Assembly: GCF_024343735.1 (NCBI RefSeq)
Contig: NZ_RJUE01000060.1
Span: 186,001-250,000, forward strand
Reading direction: 5' to 3'
Origin: Lacihabitans sp. CCS-44
Lineage (GTDB): Bacteria > Bacteroidota > Bacteroidia > Cytophagales > Spirosomataceae
Length of the DNA stretch: 64,000 nt
Positions 1 to 7,100 of this stretch are shown here, piece after piece. The position numbers were made by a program, and so were the translations under genes. The number at the start of each line of letters is the position of its first letter. Position 1 is the stretch's first letter. Below the pieces are notes generated by a model that ran no database searches, was not told the DNA's origin, and saw only the letters and a program-made list of their open reading frames with translations.

Positions 1-2
1 AC

Positions 3-104
3 TTAAAATCTTACTTCGCTTATTATAAAATCAATGCACGATGTTGTTAGAAACAAGCCAAATATGAGGATAAGCAATTGCGGAAATGCTCGTTTCTTTT
101 TCAT
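3..104 (-). CDS. possible 33-codon lipoprotein-like ORF
   Basis: A short reverse-strand reading frame begins with a lysine-rich start and a hydrophobic stretch ending in LTTSC, which looks like a lipoprotein signal peptide with lipobox. It then ends after only ten more residues. The stop lies at the very edge of the window. It could be a tiny lipoprotein, the remnant of a longer gene, or chance. No family is recognised. Confidence 0.22.
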   Translation of the reverse strand: MKKKRAFPQLLILIFGLFLTTSCIDFIISEVRF

Positions 105-275
105 AGGAAAAGTTTTATCAAATGTACTCCAACGCGTCTTAAAAACAGTAAAATCGCTTATGCTTATGGGATTTAATCGACAAATAGAACTAAAAATCGG
201 CAATATTCGAAATAAGCTAATAAAATCTTCCCTTTTCAATTAGGAGAAAAGAGTGTTTTATTTAAATGTAAAAAT

Positions 276-305
276 TAAGATAGCATCTTACTAAATTTTA
301 AGATG
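276..305. promoter_or_regulatory. three TAAGAT half-sites upstream of GH97 gene
   Basis: TAAGAT (276-281) faces ATCTTA (285-290) across 3 nt, and CATCTTA (284-290) faces TAAGATG (299-305) across 8 nt. The three half-sites lie about 90-120 nt ahead of the chosen GH97 start codon at 396. This is an operator-like arrangement; the regulator is not known. Confidence 0.35.
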
Positions 306-395
306 TTCATAATTCATGCGAAAAGATACTCGGGAAGGTTTCAGTTTATTTCAAAAAAATATATTATTTTGCTATTAAATAATACTAACCTTATA

Positions 396-2471
396 ATGAA
401 TTTTTCCAAAATCACCCTTTTGGCTTACTTATGTTGTTTCATAATTTCAAAAACAAATGGCCAGACTAATTTTAAAATATCTTCACCAGACAACAATATT
501 AGCCTTTCGGTAAATCAAAATGCCACAAAGCAAATAAGCTACAATTTGAAGTTCGGAAAAGAAGTGGTGGCAGAAAACTCACTTGTGGGTTTTGAGTTGA
601 GCAAACCTAGTCTAAAACTCAATACTTTTAATTGGTTGGGCACCGATACGCTTACTGTAAACGAAGTTTGGAAGCCGGTTTGGGGCGAGGTTTCTGAAAT
701 AAGAAATCAGTACCGAAAATTGGTAATTCATCTAAAATCTACATCAAATGTTCTACTAGATTTAGAATTTCGGGTTTTTAATGAAGGCTTGGGTTTTCGG
801 TATTTTTTCCCTGAGCAGGTTGGTTTTAAGCATTTTGTAGTGAAAAATGAACTGACACAGTTCAATTTGGCTGGTAATCACAAAACTTTCTGGATACCAG
901 GCGATTATGATACCAACGAGTATCTTTACAATACCACACTCCTGTCCGAAATAGACGCTCTGAAGGCAGCCAACCAAGAAAAGGATATCGCTTTGCAATC
1001 CATAATAGGCAAAAATGCGGTCCAAACTCCTTTGATGATGAAGTCAAGGACTGGGCTTTACATCAATATCCATGAGGCAGCGTTGATAAATTACCCGGTT
1101 ATGCATCTCGATTTGGATAAAACTACATTTACGCTTACTTCCCATCTCACACCCGATGCCGTGGGCAACAAAGCCTACCTACAAACGCCTTTTAACACGC
1201 CTTGGAGGGTTATAAATGTAAGCGATAAGGCGGAGAAAATCTTAGAATCAAAAATGATTCTGAATCTCAACGAACCGAGCAAAATTGCAGACGCATCATG
1301 GATAAAACCACAGAAATTTATAGGTATGTGGTGGGAGATGCACGTGGGCAAATCTGATTGGTTTAAGGCTGGTGGTAAACACGGAGCCAATACTGCAAAC
1401 GTAAAAAAGTACATTGATTTTGCGGCAGCGAATAATTTTGATGGTGTGCTGGTAGAGGGCTGGAACCAAGGTTGGGAAGATTGGTTTGGCAATTGGAAAG
1501 AAGACGTTTTTGATTTTGTGAGCCCCTATGACGACTACGATGTGAAATACCTTAGCGATTATGCCAAGCAGAAAGTGGTAAAAATCATTATGCATCACGA
1601 AACCTCAGGCTCAGCCACTAACTACGAGCGACATATAGATAAAGCCTTTGATTTTATGAAAAACCATGGCATGAATACCGTAAAAACGGGTTATGTAGGC
1701 AAAATTATACCCCGTGGAGAACACCACGACAGCCAGTGGATGGTCAATCACTACGAAAGAGTAGCAAAAAAAGCGGCCGAAAATCAGATTATGGTGGAGG
1801 CCCACGAGCCCGCTCATCCCACGGGCTTGCACCGTACTTACCCCAATTGGCTGGCCAACGAGGCTGCACGCGGAAACGAATTTAACAACGCACCAACACT
1901 TGGGCTCAAGCCCGAGCATGAGACCATTTTGCCTTTTACGAGACTCATGGGCGGTCCTATGGATTATACGCCAGGCTTTTTCCATTTCAACCTCAACCAA
2001 TATGACCCTAGCCGAAAGCAGAAAGTAAAAACCACACTTGCCAAGCAGCTGGCCATGTACGTGACCATCTATAGCCCATTGCAAATGGCGGGCGATTTTC
2101 CAGAGAATTTCCAGAAATATCCTGATGCCTTTCAGTTTATCAGAGACGTGCCGGTAGATTGGGACAACACCAAAGTTATCTCGGCAGAGCCCGGCGAATT
2201 TGTGGTAACTGCCCGAAAAAAGAAAAACTCTGAAGACTGGTATTTGGGAGCCATTTCAGACGAAAACAGCAGAAAAATGGACTTTAAACTTGATTTTCTA
2301 AATGATAATATGGAGTACGAAGCTACCATATACAAAGATGGACCGAAGGCGTCGTGGGATAAAAATCCGCAGGATTATGTGATAGAAAAAATGAAAGTAA
2401 GCAGCAAATCTAGTCTTAGTTTGCAAATAGCAGCTGGTGGTGGATTTGCGGTGAGTATTAAGAAAATTTAA
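396..2471 (+). CDS. GH97 family alpha-glucosidase (SusB-like, inverting type)
   Basis: Predicted exported glycoside hydrolase of family 97, 691 aa, which would release glucose from alpha-glucans in the periplasm or at the surface. The start at 396 is chosen because it begins a clean signal peptide; the frame is open upstream to 303 but adds a non-signal-like extension. A beta-sandwich N-terminal domain (about 25-280) is followed by a TIM barrel with WWEMHVG and NFDGVLVEGWNQGWEDW. Three glutamates at E402 (HHETSG), E471 (EAHEPA) and E495 (GNEFN) have spacing 69 and 24, identical to that remembered for SusB E439/E508/E532. The residue pattern KTGYVG lacks the aspartate of retaining GH97 enzymes. 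No susC/susD genes are nearby, so it is not part of a visible polysaccharide locus. Confidence 0.9.
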   Translation: MNFSKITLLAYLCCFIISKTNGQTNFKISSPDNNISLSVNQNATKQISYNLKFGKEVVAENSLVGFELSKPSLKLNTFNWLGTDTLTVNEVWKPVWGEVSEIRNQYRKLVIHLKSTSNVLLDLEFRVFNEGLGFRYFFPEQVGFKHFVVKNELTQFNLAGNHKTFWIPGDYDTNEYLYNTTLLSEIDALKAANQEKDIALQSIIGKNAVQTPLMMKSRTGLYINIHEAALINYPVMHLDLDKTTFTLTSHLTPDAVGNKAYLQTPFNTPWRVINVSDKAEKILESKMILNLNEPSKIADASWIKPQKFIGMWWEMHVGKSDWFKAGGKHGANTANVKKYIDFAAANNFDGVLVEGWNQGWEDWFGNWKEDVFDFVSPYDDYDVKYLSDYAKQKVVKIIMHHETSGSATNYERHIDKAFDFMKNHGMNTVKTGYVGKIIPRGEHHDSQWMVNHYERVAKKAAENQIMVEAHEPAHPTGLHRTYPNWLANEAARGNEFNNAPTLGLKPEHETILPFTRLMGGPMDYTPGFFHFNLNQYDPSRKQKVKTTLAKQLAMYVTIYSPLQMAGDFPENFQKYPDAFQFIRDVPVDWDNTKVISAEPGEFVVTARKKKNSEDWYLGAISDENSRKMDFKLDFLNDNMEYEATIYKDGPKASWDKNPQDYVIEKMKVSSKSSLSLQIAAGGGFAVSIKKI

Positions 2472-2528
2472 TTACCTGTTTTCTTCTAAAACAAGAATTA
2501 TGACCATGAAATGCTCAAATCTGAATAG

Positions 2529-2548
2529 CCCCGAATGGAAATTCGGGG
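2529..2548. repeat. perfect hairpin between convergent genes
   Basis: CCCCGAAT and ATTCGGGG form a perfect 8-bp stem with a GGAA loop between the convergent GH97 and cysteine desulfurase genes. No T-run follows on either side, so it is either a non-canonical transcription end or a small repeat element. Confidence 0.5.
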
Positions 2549-2609
2549 TAAATAATAGGAAAAGGGTTCAATGATTCTGTAGGGAATCACGCTATATTTT
2601 TTGAAAAAT

Positions 2610-3725
2610 TTATCCCAAAACTTTCTTTAAATTCTCAAAAAACACCTCCAAGTCTTTCTCTGAATTGCCCCAACCAAAGCTAAATCGCAAGCTCGCAAAT
2701 GCGTCTGCTTCGTTTATACCCATGGCCGTGAGTACGTGCGACGGAAACATAGTGGCGGAGTTACAAGCCGAACCATTAGAAATAGCCACTTTATGGAGTT
2801 TTAGCATCAAATCTTCGCCATCAAGGCCTTCGAAACAAATGTTTGAAATATTAGAAACTCTTTGAGCACTTGGGGAATTTATTCTGGCTTTAGGGTAAAT
2901 TTTAATAATTTCAGACTCTAGTGTGAGTTTCAATTTTTCACAATGGGTATTAAAATCACCAATTCTATTGCTGGCCAATTCGGTAGCTTTTCCTAACCCA
3001 ACAATGCCCGGAATGTTAAGTGTTCCGCTTCTAAAGTTACGTTGCTGGCCGCCACCCAATATTTGCGGACTTATCTTGTGTGAGTCTTTTATTATTAATG
3101 CCCCCATGCCTTTTGGGCCATAAATTTTATGAGCCGAAAAACTCAGGAAATCAATATCAGAAAAATCTATCGGGATTTTCCCAACTGCTTGTGTGGCGTC
3201 TACATGTAACACAAAATCGTACTTTTCTTTTAGTTTTAGAATCTCCGAAATGCGGTGAACAAGGCCAGTTTCGTTATTTACCCACATAACCGTCACCAGA
3301 CTTTTACCCTTTTGGAGTTCTTCTTCTAGTTTTTCTAATGAGATTTCTCCCTGATTATCAACCCCCAAAAGTATAGTTTTTACATTCTTTTTGGCTAAAT
3401 CTGAAACAACTTCAAGGTTGGCCTTGTGCTCTGTTTCACAACTTATTATTTGATAATCAGGATTTAAGTGGACAAATCCTTTCAATGCCAGATTTATAGA
3501 CTCAGTGGCTCCGCTAGTAAATACGACCTCGTTTTTTTTGCATTTAAAAGCCTTTGTAATTCGCTCTTTTGCTTCCTCAACGGCTTCTTCAGCCAACCAA
3601 CCATAAGCGTGGTGTCGGCTAGAGGCATTTCCAAAATTCTCCAAGAAAAAGGGTGTCATTTCGTTGAGAACTTCGGGAGCCAAAGGCGTAGTGGCAGCGT
3701 AATCGAAATAAATAGGCAAGGGCAT
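2610..3725 (-). CDS. cysteine desulfurase (IscS/NifS-like)
   Basis: PLP-dependent enzyme that takes sulfur from L-cysteine for Fe-S cluster or thio-cofactor assembly; cytoplasmic, 371 aa. The start at 3725 gives MPLPIYFDYAATTPL, the family N-terminus; the open frame extends to 3815 but that part is not family-like. The PLP lysine is K200 in SFSAHKIYGPKGMG and the persulfide cysteine is C321 in SNGSACNSATMFPSH. The usual isc/suf partners (iscU, sufB) are not adjacent, so whether it serves clusters or tRNA thiolation cannot be read here. It is convergent with the GH97 gene and follows a 36-codon membrane ORF on the same strand. Confidence 0.9.
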   Translation of the reverse strand: MPLPIYFDYAATTPLAPEVLNEMTPFFLENFGNASSRHHAYGWLAEEAVEEAKERITKAFKCKKNEVVFTSGATESINLALKGFVHLNPDYQIISCETEHKANLEVVSDLAKKNVKTILLGVDNQGEISLEKLEEELQKGKSLVTVMWVNNETGLVHRISEILKLKEKYDFVLHVDATQAVGKIPIDFSDIDFLSFSAHKIYGPKGMGALIIKDSHKISPQILGGGQQRNFRSGTLNIPGIVGLGKATELASNRIGDFNTHCEKLKLTLESEIIKIYPKARINSPSAQRVSNISNICFEGLDGEDLMLKLHKVAISNGSACNSATMFPSHVLTAMGINEADAFASLRFSFGWGNSEKDLEVFFENLKKVLG

Positions 3726-3780
3726 TAGGACAATTATAATGTGATGTCCAAAAGTACATTTTTTGAGCGAATTGTAATAA

Positions 3781-3891
3781 CTATTTTGGTACAGATTGCG
3801 AGTAGTAAACCACAATAATGTAGAAGAAGAGAATCAAAAAGCCCCAGTCTTTAATGAAGGCAAAGAAGTCTTTGTTTTTGAGATTTGGCAT
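3781..3891 (-). CDS. small single-pass membrane protein, 36 aa
   Basis: A 37-codon reverse-strand frame with ATG start and TAG stop encodes a protein with a charged N-terminus (MPNLKNKDFFAFIKDW) and one hydrophobic segment (GFLILFFYIIVVYY) ending SQSVPK. It lies 55 nt upstream of the cysteine desulfurase start on the same strand and may be cotranscribed. It fills most of an otherwise empty 327-nt gap. Function unknown; the shape, a short cytoplasmic tail plus one membrane helix, suggests a real small membrane protein, but chance cannot be excluded. Confidence 0.45.
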   Translation of the reverse strand: MPNLKNKDFFAFIKDWGFLILFFYIIVVYYSQSVPK

Positions 3892-4052
3892 CCTGAATTT
3901 TTATCACAAAGTTCCGTTTCGAATGTTTTCTAAATATTAATACAAAATCAATTCTTTATTAAAAGCATAAATTGATTTTACCCTATTTTAAAGGAAATTA
4001 GCCTTGTGTTTTGTTTCTTTACAACCATTTCATAGATTTTATTCAATCTTAT

Positions 4053-5045
4053 ATGCTTAAATATTCTTTTACAATTGTGCTTTTGTGCTTGTTTATAAAC
4101 ACTTATGCACAAAAAAGCGAAATCGTGGTGAACCCAATACTTCAGAAAGGAGCAGATCCTTGGGTGTACACACATGGGGAGACGCTCCATTATTGTTATG
4201 TTAGGAGAGACACCGTTTTTTTGAAATCAGTAAACCGAATTTCTGAACTTACACAAGCCAAAGAACGAAGTATTTGGATTCCTCAAAAGGGAACTGCCTA
4301 TGCCAAAGAAGTGTGGGCTCCCGAACTACATTTTCTGGATGGTCGCTGGTATGTATATGTGGCTGCAGATGATGGCAAAAACGAGAATCACCGTATGTAC
4401 GTGTTGGCCACCGCTGGGGCAAATATCAATGACGAATTTAGCTTTATTGGCAAAATAACAGACAAGTCAGATAAATGGGCTATTGACGGCTCTGCTTTTA
4501 AATTCAAGGGTAAGCTCTATTTTATTTGGAGCGGTTGGGAGGGAGACCAAAACGTGCAACAAAACCTCTACATTGCCGAAATGGACGGCCCAACGAGCAT
4601 CAAGTCGGAGCGAGTGAAAATCTCTCAACCAGACTACGAATGGGAAAAACGTGGCTCAAGTAAAGACCTGCCGACCATAAACGAAGGCCCGGAAATTTTA
4701 GAACGCAACGGGAAACTATTTCTAATATATTCAGCAGCAGGCAGTTGGTCTGACCACTACTGCTTAGGCATGTTGGAGCTCACTGGCGATAATCCGTTGT
4801 CTGCCTCGGCATGGTCTAAAATTTCGAAGCCGGTTTTTGAGAGCAATGAAGTTGTAACAAGCCCCGGTCATGCTTCTTTCATTAAGATAAATAAACAGGA
4901 TTACATAGTCTATCATTCTGCTCGCCGAAAGGGAGCCGGCTGGGACCGACAAGTGAATATTCAGCCCTTTGACTGGAAAAACGGCAAGCCAGATTTTGGC
5001 ACGCCAATGCCTTATGGAACGAATATAGAGTTAAAGTACAAATGA
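4053..5045 (+). CDS. glycoside hydrolase family 43 protein
   Basis: Predicted secreted five-bladed beta-propeller glycosidase, 330 aa, acting on arabinan- or xylan-type sugars. The start at 4053 is used because MLKYSFTIVLLCLFINTYAQ is a signal peptide. The GH43 triad is visible: the general base aspartate D35 in KGADPWV, the modulator aspartate in WAIDGSAFKFKGKLYFIWSGW, and the general acid glutamate in TINEGPEIL. The closing blade carries GHASFIK. The substrate cannot be assigned from sequence alone, and no sugar-uptake genes are adjacent. Its stop is followed by a 780-nt stretch with no convincing gene. Confidence 0.85.
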   Translation: MLKYSFTIVLLCLFINTYAQKSEIVVNPILQKGADPWVYTHGETLHYCYVRRDTVFLKSVNRISELTQAKERSIWIPQKGTAYAKEVWAPELHFLDGRWYVYVAADDGKNENHRMYVLATAGANINDEFSFIGKITDKSDKWAIDGSAFKFKGKLYFIWSGWEGDQNVQQNLYIAEMDGPTSIKSERVKISQPDYEWEKRGSSKDLPTINEGPEILERNGKLFLIYSAAGSWSDHYCLGMLELTGDNPLSASAWSKISKPVFESNEVVTSPGHASFIKINKQDYIVYHSARRKGAGWDRQVNIQPFDWKNGKPDFGTPMPYGTNIELKYK

Positions 5046-5788
5046 GAAAATGTATTGTTGGCCTAGAATTGGCCTAAGATTTTATCCTAAGAAAACACTT
5101 TTCTTAGCCATGACAGGACTTTCGTATCTGAATGTACCAAACTCTAGCTCTAAGATGTTACGTCTTATGGTTTTGACAGTTTTTGCTTTTTTAGCCCTTT
5201 TTGAAGGAGGATTTGAAAAGCTCAAGAATGGAACTAAGAGAAAAGCCAAAATGAATAGCCTTTGGGTTCTATTTTTGACAACAACACAGCTAATTGTAAA
5301 TTTTTGTGATCTAAATTTTGAAAATGCAGTTGTGTTTATTGATTTTATTCCTTCTCCTGACTTTCTTAAAACTGACAATTCCATTTATGTTCCTTTTTAG
5401 ATTAATAGATTCGGTCGGGTACTAATTGATATAAATCAATTGCAAAGCTAAAGGATTTATTTTAAAAACCAACTATTTATAAATCTATAAATTGATACAT
5501 ATCAATTAGTTAGGAATAGTATATTAGTTTGCTCTTAAATACATTATGTTTGTTTTATATCCGAATAATAACTTTTTTAAAAAGTCATATTTAATTATAT
5601 TATATAGATATAATATTACTATTTGAATCAAAACAATATTGAAAAACATGGGGTCAATTTAAGAAATAATAGAAAGTATATTTTGAAACTTTGGTAGTGA
5701 GGGAGATTTTGGATAGAAGAATGCTATTGGGGTTAGTTTAAAAAATATTCTTGCTTAGTAGCTATAGAATTTTGCCAAAAAAATCATT
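5046..5788. other. AT-rich intergenic stretch with no convincing gene
   Basis: Two overlapping frames run through the first half, 5050-5400 on + (116 codons) and 5082-5384 on - (100 codons). Neither has a recognisable family, signal peptide or promoter. The second half (5401-5780) is very AT-rich and carries two matching dyads. The first part may be the remains of a lost gene. Confidence 0.5.
5424..5508. promoter_or_regulatory. pair of AATTGAT-N4-ATCAATT dyads
   Basis: Two perfect 7-bp inverted repeats, AATTGAT-ATAA-ATCAATT at 5424-5441 and AATTGAT-ACAT-ATCAATT at 5491-5508, have identical arms and differ only in the 4-nt spacer. They lie 67 nt apart. Such paired dyads usually mark binding sites of a dimeric regulator. 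The next gene downstream is mraY, about 320 nt away. Confidence 0.5.
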
Positions 5789-5796
5789 TATCTTTG
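5789..5796 (+). promoter_or_regulatory. -7 box TATCTTTG for mraY
   Basis: TATCTTTG matches the Bacteroidota -7 consensus TAnnTTTG and lies 29 nt upstream of the ATG at 5826. It sits inside the longest open frame (which opens at 5751), which argues that 5826 is the true start. A TTTG at 5771-5774 is too close to be an ideal -33 box. Confidence 0.55.
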
Positions 5797-5825
5797 CTTC
5801 ACAAGACTATTATACCCCTAAAACA

Positions 5826-7016
5826 ATGCTTTACTACCTTTTTAGCTACCTCGACCAAATGTTCGATTTCCCCGGTGCAGGTGTGTTTCGTTACATATCG
5901 TTTCGTGCCTCAGCAGCCACTATTTTGTCGCTTTTGATAGCGGCCATTTACGGTAAACCAATCATCCGAAAACTCCAAATGTTGCAGGTGGGCGAGAGCA
6001 TCAGAGACTTGGGTCTTACAGGTCAATTAGAGAAAAAAGGTACACCAACAATGGGAGGTTTTATCATTTTAGCATCATTGATGATACCCGTTTTGTTGTT
6101 TGCTAAGCTTGACAATGTATACATCATTCTGCTTATCGTTGCTACTCTCTGGACTACCATGATAGGTTTTGCTGACGACTACATCAAGGTTTTCAAAAAA
6201 GACAAAGAAGGCTTAAAAGGTACTTTCAAAATAATCGGACAAGTAGGATTAGGATTAATAGTTGGTCTTACGCTATATTTCAACAACAACGTAAAAATCA
6301 GAGAGTTCGGCTCTAACGGATTCATAGATAAGCAGTCGCTCACCACTACAGTACCTTTCTTAAAAAATAACCTTCTTGACTACGATATACTTTCGAGTTA
6401 TCTACCTGCGAGTTTGGCTTGGTTGCCTTATGTTTTTATTTGTGTGTTTATCATCACGGCAGTGTCTAATGCCGCCAACATTACCGACGGCATCGACGGT
6501 CTAGCGGCGGGAACTTCGGCAATCATCGGACTTACTTTAGCGGTATTTGCCTATCTATCAGGCAACAAAGTCTTTGCTGAATATTTGAATATTATGCTCA
6601 TTCCCAACTCTGGCGAGGTGGTAATATTCTGTGCGGCCTTTCTGGGTGCCTGCATAGGTTTTCTCTGGTACAACTCTTATCCTGCATCGGTTTTTATGGG
6701 AGACACCGGCAGCTTGATGCTCGGCAGTGTTATAGCTACATTGGCTTTGATTTTAAGAAAAGAGCTGATGATTCCTTTGATGTGTGGCATTTTCTTGGCC
6801 GAAAACATCTCGGTGATACTACAAGTGAGTTATTTTAAATATCAAAAACGCAGAAGAGGGCTGGAATACGCCAAACAAAATCGACTCTTGTTGATGTCGC
6901 CACTGCATCATCACTTCCAGAAAAAAGGCTACCATGAGGCCAAAATCGTAACAAGATTTTGGATTGTAGCCATAGTTTTGGCGGTTATCAGCATTGTTAC
7001 GCTTAAGTTGCAATAA
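5826..7016 (+). CDS. mraY: phospho-N-acetylmuramoyl-pentapeptide-transferase
   Basis: Integral membrane enzyme that joins UDP-MurNAc-pentapeptide to undecaprenyl phosphate to make lipid I in peptidoglycan synthesis; 396 aa. Family landmarks in order: [10 protein letters not shown] near residue 75, the aspartate pair [32 protein letters not shown], and [12 protein letters not shown] near the C-terminus, with about ten membrane helices between. The start at 5826 gives the family N-terminus [13 protein letters not shown] and lies just after a -7 box. It stands alone: murF is at 53 kb and no murD, ftsW or murG flanks it, so the usual division/cell-wall cluster is dispersed here. Confidence 0.96.
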   Translation: MLYYLFSYLDQMFDFPGAGVFRYISFRASAATILSLLIAAIYGKPIIRKLQMLQVGESIRDLGLTGQLEKKGTPTMGGFIILASLMIPVLLFAKLDNVYIILLIVATLWTTMIGFADDYIKVFKKDKEGLKGTFKIIGQVGLGLIVGLTLYFNNNVKIREFGSNGFIDKQSLTTTVPFLKNNLLDYDILSSYLPASLAWLPYVFICVFIITAVSNAANITDGIDGLAAGTSAIIGLTLAVFAYLSGNKVFAEYLNIMLIPNSGEVVIFCAAFLGACIGFLWYNSYPASVFMGDTGSLMLGSVIATLALILRKELMIPLMCGIFLAENISVILQVSYFKYQKRRRGLEYAKQNRLLLMSPLHHHFQKKGYHEAKIVTRFWIVAIVLAVISIVTLKLQ

Positions 7017-7027
7017 AAAGGTATTGT

Positions 7028-7054
7028 CTGTGGTTTAGCCCATAGCATTTTTTT
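7028..7054 (+). terminator. possible intrinsic terminator after mraY
   Basis: CTGTGG (7028-7033) and CCATAG (7040-7045) form a short stem with one wobble pair, followed closely by seven T residues (7048-7054). It overlaps the likely promoter of the next gene. Confidence 0.4.
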
Positions 7055-7064
7055 GCTATATTTG
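7034..7064 (+). promoter_or_regulatory. promoter of S9 peptidase gene
   Basis: TATATTTG (7057-7064) matches the -7 consensus TAnnTTTG. TTTA (7034-7037) sits 19 nt upstream in the -33 position. The ATG is 36 nt downstream at 7101. Confidence 0.6.
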
Positions 7065-7100
7065 GAAAGTCCTTTAACTGGCCTGAACCTATACGCCTAA

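Noticed and set aside
1611-2084. Long antisense frames inside real genes (for example 157 codons within GH97, 181 codons at 13990-14535, 178 codons at 53757-54293)
   Set aside because: They lie wholly within well-supported genes on the other strand, show no family features, and reflect codon bias of the real gene.
396-5045. Polysaccharide utilisation locus (GH97 and GH43 close together)
   Set aside because: There are no susC/susD, sensor or transporter genes nearby, and a cysteine desulfurase on the opposite strand lies between the two enzymes.
5050-5400. Frames of 116 codons (+) and 100 codons (-) after GH43
   Set aside because: They overlap each other, lack any recognisable family or signal, and neither has a clear promoter, so coding could not be supported for either.
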